Of a stretch of DNA of 64,000 nt, positions 21,334-30,485 are shown piece after piece. A program made the position numbers and the translations under genes. Source of the stretch: Pseudomonas chlororaphis subsp. chlororaphis (GTDB taxonomy: Bacteria > Pseudomonadota > Gammaproteobacteria > Pseudomonadales > Pseudomonadaceae). Below the pieces are notes generated by a model. The model was not told the DNA's origin. It saw only the letters and a program-made list of their open reading frames with translations, and made no database searches. Each line of letters begins with the position of its first letter. The stretch's first letter is position 1. The DNA lies in assembly GCF_003945765.1 (NCBI RefSeq), contig NZ_CP027712.1, forward strand, positions 744,001-808,000. The letters run 5' to 3'.

Positions 21334-21891
21334 ATGTTCCGCCCTCTTGCTTTACTGGCCCTGGCCGCGCTGCTCAGCGCCTGCGCCGCCAACCAGGTCA
21401 ACCATGACTTCGACGCCAGCCGCGACTTCGCGGCCTATCGCAGCTGGAGCTTCAAGGAACCCGCTCTGCAATACCGCCCCGACGATCCGCGGATCAAGAG
21501 CGACCTCACCGAGCAGCGCATCCGCCAGGCCGTCAGCGATCAGCTCGACCAGCGCGGCCTGCGTCCGGCCGCGGCGGGCAAAAAGGCCGATCTCAACGTC
21601 CAGACCTACCTGATCGTCGAGAACCGCCAGCAACAGGTCACCACCAATTACGGCGGCGGCTGGGGTGGCCCGTGGAACGGCTACTGGGGCGCGCCGATGT
21701 ACAACGAAACCCGCAACATCACCTACAAGGTCGCCACCATCCAGATCGACCTGCTCGATGGCAAGGACGGCAAGCTGGTGTGGCGCGGCAGCGACGAGCA
21801 GATACTCAGCAGCACGCCAAACCCCGCCGATCGCAGCACGGCGATCAGGGAGACCGTCGGCCGGATCCTGGCGAACTACCCGCCCAGGTAA
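21334..21891 (+). CDS. DUF4136 lipoprotein, paralogue
   Basis: A 185-residue lipoprotein with lipobox LLSAC (MFRPLALLALAALLSAC). It shares the pattern [19 protein letters not shown], a glycine/tryptophan-rich insert (YGGGWGGPWNGYWGAPMY) and a C-terminal ETVGRILANYPPR with the gene upstream, so the two are probably an old tandem duplication. I chose ATG 21334, which has TGGAG upstream and gives a proper signal peptide; the longer frame from 21253 would start inside the repeat element region. Confidence 0.9.
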   Translation: MFRPLALLALAALLSACAANQVNHDFDASRDFAAYRSWSFKEPALQYRPDDPRIKSDLTEQRIRQAVSDQLDQRGLRPAAAGKKADLNVQTYLIVENRQQQVTTNYGGGWGGPWNGYWGAPMYNETRNITYKVATIQIDLLDGKDGKLVWRGSDEQILSSTPNPADRSTAIRETVGRILANYPPR

Positions 21892-22040
21892 GTCGCGGTA
21901 TTCCACCACGGGCGAGGGCTGCACGGGCCCTTGCCCAAACACAGCGCTGGCAAGTCGCCAGCGTTGTATTCCAGCCTTGACTACACTCCTTTCACCCAGC
22001 GGAGGTTGCGCCCGGCGGTGCGCCGGCAAAGGAGTGCTCC

Positions 22041-23966
22041 ATGTTTTCCCGCACGCAGTTTTCCGGACCGGCTCGGCAGCGTGGCGCTATTGGTCTGATA
22101 GGGGCGCTGGCGCTGGGCACGGCGGTGTTGTGCACCTTGGTGGTGGTCGACAGCGGGCGCCTGTACCTGGATCAGCGTGAGTTGCAACGGGTGGCCGATA
22201 ACGCCGCGCTGGAGGCGGTGGCGCGGGGTGGTAATTGCCTGGCGGGGGGCAGCGCGGATAGGTATGCGAAAGAAAGCGCGGCGCGCAACGGCTTTGTGGT
22301 GGGAGACGACAGACCGCTGACAGCCACCTGTGGCTCACTGCAGACCGGTGCCGACAACCTGCGCACCTTCAGCCCCAACGCCAGCCAGGCCAGCGCCATC
22401 CGAGTGGTGGTCAGTGAAGCGGTGCCCACCAGCATCGCCCTCGGCGTAACCAATCTGTTTTCCGACAATCCCGTCAGCACCACGACCTCGTTGAGTGCCA
22501 CGGCGGTAGCGGCCCAACCCAAGCCACCGCTGGCGCAATTGACGATTCGCAGCACGCTGGTCGACCTCAATCTGTTGAATGGCGCCCTCAGCGGTCTCGC
22601 GGGTAGCGCGATCAATGTCAGCCTGCTCGGTTGGCAGGGCCTGGTCGATACCGACATCAGCCTGCTCGGTTACCTGAAGCAGCTGGCCATTGATCTGAAT
22701 GTGAGCGCCGGAAACTACAGCGAACTGCTCGACGTCGATACCGACATTACCCAACTGCTCCAGACCGCCATCAGCGTGGCCCAGAGAAATGGCGCTACCC
22801 TCGAGGTGCTGACAGCCCTGGGCAGCATCAAGGCCGCAGCCATCAATACGGTTCCGGTGAAACTGGGTGACCTGTTGAAGTTGCAGACCGGCACCGCGGA
22901 CGCCGGGCTGGATGCCAGCGTCCAACTGCTGAGCCTGGTCGAGGCGTTCCTGCAACTGGCCAGCAGTCAGAGCGCCGCGGCGGTCGAGTTGCCGGTGAGT
23001 GTGTTGGGGCTGGCGGGCGTCACCACCCGGGTCAAGATTGTTTCACCTCCGGAGTTTGCCATCGGCAACCCGGAACTGGCCGCCGCCGACCCGCTGGGGC
23101 CCAATCGCATCTATGTGCGTACCGCTCAGGTGCGGGCGTTGCTGACGTTGGATCTCTCGCTGATCAACAGCGTGCTGCAGGCGGTGAATGCCCTGCTGTC
23201 GCCGGTGGTGGTCACGCTCAATACGGTGCTCAGCGCCAATCTCAGCTGTGTGCTCGGTGGCCCCTGTGTAAAGACCGACCTGCTGATCCTGCCGGACGGC
23301 GCGAATCTGGATGTCAGCCTTGAAGTGGCGGCCGGCGACAGTCATGTCACCGGCTATACCTGCGTCAGCGACAGCGACAACAGCCTTTCCGTCGACACCA
23401 CCACCTCCGCGGTCAAGCTCAAGGTCGGTCGGGTGGACGCCAGCAACTGGGCGTCTTCGACCGCTCAGGTCAGCGTGAGCCCGTTGCCGCTGGTGGATAT
23501 CGGCGCGAGGACCTGCCAGGGGCTGCTTGGTCCTTGCGATCCGCGTGTCCCTTTTGCCGGCGGCGGTAGCGAGTTGATGATCGACACGTCGGTCGCCGGT
23601 ACCCACGAGCCGAATTTCACCTTCGTCAATCCGCCGAAAATGAAGCAGGAACTGGCGGACGACGATTGGCACAGCGTGACCGCCTCCAATGTGGTCAGCA
23701 GCCTGCGCGCGTCGTTGACCGGCATCACTCTGATTCAGCACCCGCCCAGCATCGGCAGCCTGCTCGGGGTGGTGCTCAATACCTTGCTGTCGGCGTTGAA
23801 CACCGTAGTCGGCCTGCTGGCCACGGCTATCGGCGCCTTGCTCGGCCCGTTGCTGGACCCATTGCTGAACAATGTCCTGGCGGTGTTGGGCATCGATCTG
23901 GGCAAGGTCGAGGTGGGCGCCAACCTCACCTGCGGCCAAACCGGCCGGGCCTATCTGGTGATCTGA
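22041..23966 (+). CDS. tadG: TadG-like pilus assembly protein
   Basis: A 641-residue protein with the Tad/TadG N-terminal signature: RQRGAIGLIGALALGTAVL, a membrane helix, then a DSGRLYLDQRELQRVADNAA segment common to this family. The remainder is a large Ser/Thr/Val-rich extracytoplasmic region with repeated hydrophobic stretches (LLNTLLSALNTVVGLLATAI). TadG is thought to act in Flp pilus assembly or anchoring. The gene overlaps pprA by 16 bases at the 3' ends. In P. aeruginosa tadG is at the end of the tadZABCD operon; here it lies alone beyond pprA on the opposite strand, so the cluster has been rearranged. Confidence 0.82.
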   Translation: MFSRTQFSGPARQRGAIGLIGALALGTAVLCTLVVVDSGRLYLDQRELQRVADNAALEAVARGGNCLAGGSADRYAKESAARNGFVVGDDRPLTATCGSLQTGADNLRTFSPNASQASAIRVVVSEAVPTSIALGVTNLFSDNPVSTTTSLSATAVAAQPKPPLAQLTIRSTLVDLNLLNGALSGLAGSAINVSLLGWQGLVDTDISLLGYLKQLAIDLNVSAGNYSELLDVDTDITQLLQTAISVAQRNGATLEVLTALGSIKAAAINTVPVKLGDLLKLQTGTADAGLDASVQLLSLVEAFLQLASSQSAAAVELPVSVLGLAGVTTRVKIVSPPEFAIGNPELAAADPLGPNRIYVRTAQVRALLTLDLSLINSVLQAVNALLSPVVVTLNTVLSANLSCVLGGPCVKTDLLILPDGANLDVSLEVAAGDSHVTGYTCVSDSDNSLSVDTTTSAVKLKVGRVDASNWASSTAQVSVSPLPLVDIGARTCQGLLGPCDPRVPFAGGGSELMIDTSVAGTHEPNFTFVNPPKMKQELADDDWHSVTASNVVSSLRASLTGITLIQHPPSIGSLLGVVLNTLLSALNTVVGLLATAIGALLGPLLDPLLNNVLAVLGIDLGKVEVGANLTCGQTGRAYLVI

Positions 23967-26719
23967 TCGCTCTGTACCAACGGCAGTTCGATGCAGAAGC
24001 AGGCGCCTTCGCCGGTGTTGCTCACGCTCAGGCGCCCGCCCATGTTCTCGACTATGCCGTAGCTCACCGAAAGCCCCAGGCCAGTGCCCACGCCGACCGG
24101 CTTGGTGGTAAAGAACGGTTCGAAGATGCGCCCCAGCAGGCGCGGGTCGATGCCGCCGGCATTGTCTTCGACCAGCAGCCGCACCCGCTGCGCGTCATGT
24201 TCGGCGCGTATGGCGATCCAGGGCCGCAAGTCCGGATCCTGCTCGCGCCGGCCGAGCAGCGCATCCCGGGCATTGACCAGCAGGTTGATCAAGACTTGCT
24301 CAAGCTGATCGACATAGCCCCGCACCTGCACGTTGAAGTCGATTGGCGCGACACGCAACTCAACGCCTTTGCCGCGCATGCCATCGGCCAGCAGCGACAG
24401 GCAGCCTTCCACCGCCTGGGCCGGATCGAAAGGTTGTTGCTCGATCTCCGAGCTGCGGCCAAACACCCGCATATGGTCCACCACCCGGCCGGCCCGCTGG
24501 ACCTGGGCATCGATGCGCTTGAGCTTGTCCTGCAGGTAGTCGAGTTGCACGTCGCCGTTGTTCAGGCGCTTGAGCACGTTGACGATGGCCATGCGCATCA
24601 CATTCAGCGGCTGGTTGATTTCATGGGCCAGCCCGGTGGCCATTTCGCCCAGGGTGGCCATCTTCGCGCTTTGCATGAGTTGCAGCTGGGAGCGCCGGAC
24701 TTCGGTGTTGTCGCGGCCGACGGCCTGGATCTCCCGCAGGCGTCCTTGCTCGTCGAACACCCCGCGGTCGGACCAGACCCACCAGGCATGTTCGCGCCCC
24801 GGCAGTTGCAGGTTGATTTCCGCGGTGCTGACCGGAAATTCCGGGGTCAGCTGGCGGATGCGTTGCACGAAGGCGGCGTGTTGTTCGGCGGACAGCCAGT
24901 CACCGAGGTTGGCTCCGGCCAGTTGTTCGGGCGGGCATTCCAGGTAGGTCGCCAGGGGCCGGTTGCCGAAGGTCAGGGTCAGGTCGGGCAGGTAGCGGCA
25001 GATCATCGCCGGGGAGTCTTCCACCAGGATCCGGTAACGCTCCTCGCTGAGTCGTATCTGCTCGGTGGCCAGGGTGGCGTCGGTGACGTCCAGCCACAGG
25101 CCGACAGCTTCGACCGGCATGCCCAGGTCGTCGCGCAGCAGCCTGGCCTCGTCGAGCACCCAGTGGTATTCGCCACGGCTGTCGAGCAGGCGATAGCGGC
25201 TGCGCACCGCGCCTTCGCGCAGCAATTGCCGGTTGCGCTCGAAGTAGCGGTCGCGGTCGTCGGCATGCACCCGTTCCGCCAGGGCGCCGTCGTTGCAGTC
25301 GTTCAGGGTCCAGCCGAGCAACGGCTGCAGGCTGTCGCTGAAAAACGTCGGCTGCAGCGCACCCTCGACATAGCGCTGGACATAGATCACCGCCGGCGAA
25401 TGGGCGATCAGGTTGTCCAGCCGGGCGTGGGCCGCGGCCGCCTGCTGCTCCTGGTTCTTGATGTCGCTGATGTCCAGCATGAAACCGACGAAGCGCTGGT
25501 TCTGGCCAATGCCCAGGGCTTGCCCCTGCAGGCGGTACCAGATGGCCGGCAACTGCGGGTCGGCCCGCTGCAACCGTACGCAGAGCAGCAGCGGTTTGCC
25601 TTGTCGCAACTCTTGCAGGCGGCTGCTCAGTTCCTGGCGATCGGCGGGGTGGATCAGGGCCAGCCAGGCCTGCAGCGACAAGCGTCGGGTCTGGGGTTCC
25701 AGCAGCAGGTTGAGGGCCAGCTGCGGCGCCAGCTGGATCTCGTTGTCCTGCGCGAACAACTCCCACCAACCGGTGCCGAGCAAACCTTGCAAGGCCTCCA
25801 GGCGCTCCAGCTGGTGATGGTGCTGCTGTTCGCGCAAACGTCCGAGCAAGGGGCCGGCCAGGGCGGCACTCAATTGCAGCCAGTCCCGTTCGCTCAATTG
25901 CGGTGCCTGCTGGCGTACCGGGTAGAAGCCGCAGAGCAGCCAGGCCGCGACACCGTGATCGTCGCGAAAGGGCACGACAAAGCCCTCGCTGCTGCCGAAC
26001 GCACGTTGCAGGCGCGGATGCTCGCCAAGGCCTTGAGTGAAGATCAGCGACTGCGGGGCATTGCCGTTCAGGCTGTCCAGCCCGGTGCCCAGGACCTGGC
26101 CCTTGTGCCACAGCTGCGGTGCATCGGCGGCCTGATACAGGCCATGGATGTACCAGCCCTGTTCCAGGTCGTCGAGCAGCGCCAGGGCGAGGCAGGGGAT
26201 ATGCCAGTGCTGGGCCAGGGCATGGAGTTGCTCATGCAGCACCTCGGGCAGGCGAAAGAGGCTGCACAGGCGCAGCTGTTCGCTGATCTGCACGGCGAAC
26301 TGCTGGCAGTCCTGGCGTTGCTGCGCCTGCTGGCGTTCCAGCAACAGGTCGCCGATGTCCAGCAGGTGCAGGAGCCAGCCTTGGGTAGACGGTTGCACCC
26401 AGCCGCGCAGGTGCAGGGTTTGCCCGCCGGCACCATGGAAGTCCAGGTCGAGCATGTGCCCCTGCCAGTCGCCAGGGCTGCCTTCGACACTCAGCGCGCT
26501 GTGCGCCAGCAGGTAGTCCAGCAACGGCGCCGGCCCTTCGGCGGCCGGCGGCTGGGCCAGGGCGTGGCGCAGCGGGCCGGTCATTTGCAGCACCTGGGCG
26601 TTGTGGTCCAGGTGCACCAGCAGGCCGACTCCGGGCGTGGCCAGGGGCGGCGCGGGAGGAAGCGCCTGGGGCGTCGTCCGGCCGAGAAAGCGCCCGAGGA
26701 GTTTGTCGCCCGAGCTCAA
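23951..26719 (-). CDS. pprA: PAS-domain sensor histidine kinase PprA
   Basis: A 922-residue hybrid-free sensor kinase with no clear membrane segment. The N-terminal part is a GAF-like region with two or three PAS domains behind it (for instance RFVGFMLDISDIKNQ and LPGREHAWWVWSDRGVF). The HisKA box is ATLGEMATGLAHEINQPLNV with the phospho-acceptor near His698. The ATPase domain has the N-box LLVNARDALLG, DNAGGIDPRLL and GTGLGLSVSYGIV. Length and location beside tadF, fppA and pprB match P. aeruginosa PprA, which controls the Tad pilus through PprB. The start overlaps the tadF stop by four bases. Confidence 0.92.
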   Translation of the reverse strand: MSSGDKLLGRFLGRTTPQALPPAPPLATPGVGLLVHLDHNAQVLQMTGPLRHALAQPPAAEGPAPLLDYLLAHSALSVEGSPGDWQGHMLDLDFHGAGGQTLHLRGWVQPSTQGWLLHLLDIGDLLLERQQAQQRQDCQQFAVQISEQLRLCSLFRLPEVLHEQLHALAQHWHIPCLALALLDDLEQGWYIHGLYQAADAPQLWHKGQVLGTGLDSLNGNAPQSLIFTQGLGEHPRLQRAFGSSEGFVVPFRDDHGVAAWLLCGFYPVRQQAPQLSERDWLQLSAALAGPLLGRLREQQHHHQLERLEALQGLLGTGWWELFAQDNEIQLAPQLALNLLLEPQTRRLSLQAWLALIHPADRQELSSRLQELRQGKPLLLCVRLQRADPQLPAIWYRLQGQALGIGQNQRFVGFMLDISDIKNQEQQAAAAHARLDNLIAHSPAVIYVQRYVEGALQPTFFSDSLQPLLGWTLNDCNDGALAERVHADDRDRYFERNRQLLREGAVRSRYRLLDSRGEYHWVLDEARLLRDDLGMPVEAVGLWLDVTDATLATEQIRLSEERYRILVEDSPAMICRYLPDLTLTFGNRPLATYLECPPEQLAGANLGDWLSAEQHAAFVQRIRQLTPEFPVSTAEINLQLPGREHAWWVWSDRGVFDEQGRLREIQAVGRDNTEVRRSQLQLMQSAKMATLGEMATGLAHEINQPLNVMRMAIVNVLKRLNNGDVQLDYLQDKLKRIDAQVQRAGRVVDHMRVFGRSSEIEQQPFDPAQAVEGCLSLLADGMRGKGVELRVAPIDFNVQVRGYVDQLEQVLINLLVNARDALLGRREQDPDLRPWIAIRAEHDAQRVRLLVEDNAGGIDPRLLGRIFEPFFTTKPVGVGTGLGLSVSYGIVENMGGRLSVSNTGEGACFCIELPLVQSDQITR

Positions 26720-27162
26720 AATTGCAGACTCGACTGGGCGCTGAGGTTCGCGGGCAGGGCGGGCACGCTGCCCAGGCCCGGCAGCACCAGGAAGGGGATG
26801 ACCTGTCTGAGCTTGTCGGTGGAGTAGTGGACACGGACCGTGAGCAGGCCACCCGCGTAAGTCACGGTGGCATCGCTGGCGTTGTTGGCATTGAAGTTGA
26901 AGGCCTGTGGAATCCAGGTCAGTTGCTCGCGCAAGGTGTTCTTCGCGCGCGCTATCAGGGCAGCGTCATAGCCGGGCGTGGCGGGGTCCAGGGCGACGCT
27001 GCGCCGCACCGCTTCGGCAGTGGCCTTATTGAAGGACTGCACCATCAAAAGCGGCACGCTGTAGCTGACCAGGGCATAAAACACGGCGAAAAAAATGATG
27101 AAGACCATGGCGAACTCGATGGCCACGGCACCTTTTTGTTTTTCTGGCAGGTCGACTTTCAC
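26716..27162 (-). CDS. tadF: Minor pseudopilin TadF (TadE-like)
   Basis: A 148-residue TadE-type minor pilin. The N-terminal hydrophobic helix follows a typical pseudopilin junction (KQKGAVAIEFAMVFIIFFAV), with Glu five residues into the mature protein. Prepilin peptidase FppA would cleave after the glycine. It overlaps the pprA start and is probably cotranscribed with it. The gene lies divergent from fppA, with 75 bases between the start codons. Confidence 0.88.
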   Translation of the reverse strand: MKVDLPEKQKGAVAIEFAMVFIIFFAVFYALVSYSVPLLMVQSFNKATAEAVRRSVALDPATPGYDAALIARAKNTLREQLTWIPQAFNFNANNASDATVTYAGGLLTVRVHYSTDKLRQVIPFLVLPGLGSVPALPANLSAQSSLQF

Positions 27163-27237
27163 GGCGGCGTCTACCCTGACTGCTAGTAGGTCATGTCAGC
27201 ATAGAATCATTCAGCCAGAAGGGATGTTTTTTAACCG

Positions 27238-27735
27238 ATGCAGCATTGGATTCTATTGGCTTGGCTGGGGCTGTGTGCGGTGCAGGATATCCGCCAGCGT
27301 CATCTCGCCAACGGCTTGACCCTGGGTGTCGCGCTGCTGGCGCTGGGGTACTTGCTGTGGGCTGGCAACACCTGGCTGGGCGCCGACGCGGTGCAGGGGG
27401 GCAGGGCGCTGTTGCTGGCCTTGCTGCTGACCGTGCCGGGCTATGTGCTGGGCCGGATGGGCGGCGGCGACGTGAAGCTCCTGGCGGCCCTGGGGCTGGC
27501 GTCTGACCCCCTGCACCTGCTGGGTACCTTCATCGGTGCCGCGTTGGCCAGCGGCCTGTGGTGGTTGCTCGCGCCCAGGCTGTTGCCCGCTGCCGACCAA
27601 CCGCTGGCAAGGTCCTTGCAATACCTCGATCCGCGGCAGGGGCAAAAGTTTGCCTTCGCCCCTTTCGTCCTGGTCGGCATGGCCCTGACCCTGCTTTGGG
27701 CCCGCTATTCATGCCGCCTATCTCTATGTACATAG
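27238..27735 (+). CDS. fppA: Flp prepilin peptidase FppA (TadV type)
   Basis: A 165-residue aspartic prepilin peptidase (family A24) with about six membrane helices. The two catalytic aspartates are visible, one in AVQDIRQRHLANG (about residue 17) and one in RMGGGDVKLLAA (about residue 80). It processes Flp and the pseudopilins TadE/TadF. It lacks the methylase domain of PilD, as expected for TadV. The start ATG 27238 is weakly preceded by a ribosome site, and the gene is divergent from tadF. Confidence 0.9.
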   Translation: MQHWILLAWLGLCAVQDIRQRHLANGLTLGVALLALGYLLWAGNTWLGADAVQGGRALLLALLLTVPGYVLGRMGGGDVKLLAALGLASDPLHLLGTFIGAALASGLWWLLAPRLLPAADQPLARSLQYLDPRQGQKFAFAPFVLVGMALTLLWARYSCRLSLCT

Positions 27736-27829
27736 TCGGAAAGTAGTCTACGTTTATTTTGTACCTGCCCGAAGTGGACGCGGCAGGGCAGGAACATTCG
27801 TCTTGGGCTTGCCAGGCATGGAGTTGCGC

Positions 27830-28621
27830 GTGAACAAGCTTATATCCCGCATCAAAGTACTCGTGGTCGACGACCAGCCGTTGATAGTCGAAGAGCTTTG
27901 CGAGTTTCTTGAAAGCAGCGGTTATCGCTGCGTCCCTTGTGAGTCCAGCCGCCAGGCGATCCAGCAGTTCAATGAAGATGCCGAAATCGGCCTGGTACTG
28001 TGCGACCTGCACATGCCCGATCTCGATGGCATCCAATTGGTGCAGGAACTGCAGCGTATCGCCGGCAAGCATCGGGTTTTCGAGGCCATCATGCTCACCG
28101 GCCAGGCCGACAAGCAGGATGTGATCAAGGCCTTGCGCGCCGGCATCGCCGATTACTACCAGAAACCGATCGACCTCGATGAGCTGCTGGCCGGTCTGCA
28201 ACGCCAGGAGGAAACGTTGCAGGAGCGGCAGAAAAACCTGCAGCTGGGGCACCTGAACCAGAAGCTGCAGTTCCTTTCCGAATCCATTGACGATCTTTAC
28301 CAGGATCTGGACAAAGTACGTCGCGCGCCACTCGTACCACCGACGACGCAGGCGTCGGACCAGGGCGGCGGCGAGGCGGAGCAGATCGAAATCCCGGCGA
28401 TCTTCAATCAGCTGTCGCCCCGGCAACTGGATGTGGCCCGCCTGGTAGGCAAGGGGCAGACCAACTACCAGATCGCCTGTGAACTGGGGATCACGGAAAA
28501 CACCGTGAAGCTCTACGTGTCCCAGGTGCTGCGCCTGACCCATATGCACAACCGCACCCAGCTGGCGTTGGCGCTGGCACCGAGCAACTCGGGGTTGCGC
28601 CAGCGCGTGACCGCCCACTGA
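27830..28621 (+). CDS. pprB: Response regulator PprB
   Basis: The receiver domain carries IKVLVVDDQPLIVEEL, the phosphoacceptor in LVLCDLHMPDLDG, and KPI. The output domain is a LuxR-type helix-turn-helix (LSPRQLDVARLVGKGQTNYQ, ACELGITENTVKLYVSQVL). It binds DNA and in P. aeruginosa drives flp, rcp/tad and other biofilm genes. The start is uncertain: GTG 27830 has GGAG six bases upstream and gives 263 residues, while ATG 27818 would add four. A coiled-coil linker (about residues 125-165) joins the domains. It is convergent with tadC, with a hairpin in the 69-base gap. Confidence 0.9.
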   Translation: MNKLISRIKVLVVDDQPLIVEELCEFLESSGYRCVPCESSRQAIQQFNEDAEIGLVLCDLHMPDLDGIQLVQELQRIAGKHRVFEAIMLTGQADKQDVIKALRAGIADYYQKPIDLDELLAGLQRQEETLQERQKNLQLGHLNQKLQFLSESIDDLYQDLDKVRRAPLVPPTTQASDQGGGEAEQIEIPAIFNQLSPRQLDVARLVGKGQTNYQIACELGITENTVKLYVSQVLRLTHMHNRTQLALALAPSNSGLRQRVTAH

Positions 28622-28634
28622 TTATTCCCCATGT

Positions 28635-28668
28635 GCAGCACCCTCCGATGGTCACGAGGGTGTGCTGC
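28635..28668. terminator. Hairpin between convergent pprB and tadC
   Basis: GCAGCACCCTC and GAGGGTGTGCTGC can pair over about 11 bp with a two-base bulge, around a CGATGGTCAC loop. There is no T-run on either side, so termination is plausible from position but not proven. Confidence 0.4.
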
Positions 28669-28690
28669 GCATGCAGGCCGCTGCATCCTT

Positions 28691-29590
28691 CTATTGGTGG
28701 GCGAAAGCCCGGGCAATGGCGCTGACGCCAGGTCCGGCCAGGACGATCAGTAACGCCGGGAAGAGAAACAGCATCATCACGACGGACATTTTCGCCGACA
28801 TCTTCGAGATGTATTCCTGCAGGCGCGTCAGGCGCCGGTCATCGAGCAGCAGCTTGAGCGACTGCAACGACTTCATCGCCCCGCCGCCCTGGTAAATCAG
28901 CTGTTGCAGGATCACGCAGGTGTCGGTGAACTCATCGACGGCCAGCAGCCGCGCGGACTTGTTCAGTTCGTCCCCCAGTTCCAGGCCGGAATCCACCCGG
29001 GCCAGCACCATGCGCAATTCCTGGGTCAGGGCCGGCAGCAGTTTCTGCGCGTCCTTGCTCAACACCCGCAGGGCCTGTTCCACCGCCATGCCCGACTCGA
29101 ACAGGATGCGCAACAGGGGAATGAAGGTGGAGATATCGACCGCCAGTTGTTTCTGCCGCCTGCCGGCGGCCATGGCCAACAGGCGCTTGGGCAACAGGTA
29201 GCCGAGGCTCAGAGCGAACACCGGAGCGACCCAGTGGTTTTTCGCCGCCGGGAAAAACACCCCCTGGATCACCAGGGTCAGGCCCAGGGCGAGAATCGGT
29301 GCGCCGATCTGGCAGGCGGCGAACAGCGAGCGTTGCCGTGCGCTGCGCCAGCCCAGGCGGTTGAGCAGCAATTGGGTTTCATTGTCGAGCCGGACCGCGT
29401 ACTGGCCGACCTTGCTGTCGCCCAGCACGTGCAGCCAGTTGCCGAGTGTGTTGTCGCGCGCCAGGTGCCCCTGCAGGCGCTCGGTCACCTGGCGCGTTCG
29501 CCGGCGCTGTTCCAGCAAGCTGCCCAGTACCAGCAGCATGGCTGCGAGAAACAACAGTGCACTGATCAGCAAGGCTGTCATGTCAAACAC
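28691..29590 (-). CDS. tadC: Tad pilus inner-membrane platform protein TadC
   Basis: A 299-residue T2SF-domain protein. An N-terminal membrane helix (LLISALLFLAAMLLVLGSL) is followed by the family core (FIPLLRILFESGMAVEQALR) and C-terminal helices (VVMMLFLFPALLIVLAGPG). With TadB it forms the platform that TadA drives. The start overlaps the tadB stop by eight bases, so it is part of the tadZABC operon. In P. aeruginosa tadD follows here, but in this window the operon ends at tadC. Confidence 0.9.
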   Translation of the reverse strand: MFDMTALLISALLFLAAMLLVLGSLLEQRRRTRQVTERLQGHLARDNTLGNWLHVLGDSKVGQYAVRLDNETQLLLNRLGWRSARQRSLFAACQIGAPILALGLTLVIQGVFFPAAKNHWVAPVFALSLGYLLPKRLLAMAAGRRQKQLAVDISTFIPLLRILFESGMAVEQALRVLSKDAQKLLPALTQELRMVLARVDSGLELGDELNKSARLLAVDEFTDTCVILQQLIYQGGGAMKSLQSLKLLLDDRRLTRLQEYISKMSAKMSVVMMLFLFPALLIVLAGPGVSAIARAFAHQ

Positions 29591-30467
29591 TCCGCAGCAT
29601 GCGCCACAGCAGCGCGCAGCCGATGACCTGCAAGCCGAAGGCGGCCAGCAGCATCATCCGGCCGCCGCTCTGGTTCCACATGCTCATCAGGTAGGTCGGG
29701 TTGGCTATCAGGAAATAGCCGGCCAATGACACCGGCAGGGCCGCGAGGACCATCGCCGTGATACGGGTTTCGCCGGTCATCGCGCGCAGTTGCCGGGCGG
29801 CCTGGTCGCGTTCGCGGATCAGCTTGATCAGGTTTTCCAGCAGCTCGCTGGCATTGCCGCCATAGCGGTGGTTGACCTTGAGCCCCAGGGCGAACAGGCG
29901 CAGTTCATCGCGCTCGTACAATTCGGCGAAGTCCGCCACCGCATCCGGCAGGTTGACCCCCAGCAGCACGTTGCGCTGGACCCGGCCCATGGCGTGCTTC
30001 AAGGGATTGTCGGCGGCCTCGATGCCGCCCAGCACCGCGTCGGCCAGAGTGCGTCCCGACTTGAGGCTGCGCACGGCATGGTCGAGCAAGGGCGGCAGCT
30101 GTTCGATCATGCGCTTGAGGCGCCGCCGGTACAGCCAGCTGATATACAGGCGCAGCAGCACAGGCGGTGCGACGAGCAGGGCGAGCAGCCCCGGCCACTT
30201 GCCCAGCCCATACCCGAGCATGCAGCCCAGGGCCCAGACCACCAGCCATAGCCCCAGGCGTTCGGTGGGACGACCGAGGCCCGCGCGCAGAAAGGCCCTT
30301 TCGAGCCGATTCCACGAGGTCTTTTCCTCGCTTGGTTGCGGTTGTCCCTGGGCCAGGCGGTCGAGCACCCGGGCGGTGCGGGCCTGGCGCAGGCCGCTGT
30401 AGAACATCCAGCCCGACAGCCCCAGCAGGGTCAGGCACAGGAGGGCAAGCAGCACGGGACCTAACAT
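29583..30467 (-). CDS. tadB: Tad pilus inner-membrane platform protein TadB
   Basis: A 294-residue T2SF-domain protein, paralogous to TadC. Membrane helices are near residues 3-22, 80-100 and at the C-terminus (MMLLAAFGLQVIGCALL). The core PPLLDHAVRSLKSGRTLADA and GGNASELLENLIKLIRERDQ motifs are typical. It begins 18 bases after the tadA stop codon and overlaps tadC. Confidence 0.9.
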   Translation of the reverse strand: MLGPVLLALLCLTLLGLSGWMFYSGLRQARTARVLDRLAQGQPQPSEEKTSWNRLERAFLRAGLGRPTERLGLWLVVWALGCMLGYGLGKWPGLLALLVAPPVLLRLYISWLYRRRLKRMIEQLPPLLDHAVRSLKSGRTLADAVLGGIEAADNPLKHAMGRVQRNVLLGVNLPDAVADFAELYERDELRLFALGLKVNHRYGGNASELLENLIKLIRERDQAARQLRAMTGETRITAMVLAALPVSLAGYFLIANPTYLMSMWNQSGGRMMLLAAFGLQVIGCALLWRMLRSV

Positions 30468-30485
30468 GCGGTGGCGCTCCCTGGC

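Noticed and set aside
23666..26827. A 1053-codon open frame on the plus strand opposite pprA
   Set aside because: It is antisense to a clearly recognised histidine kinase, and its composition is the shadow of GC-rich codons.
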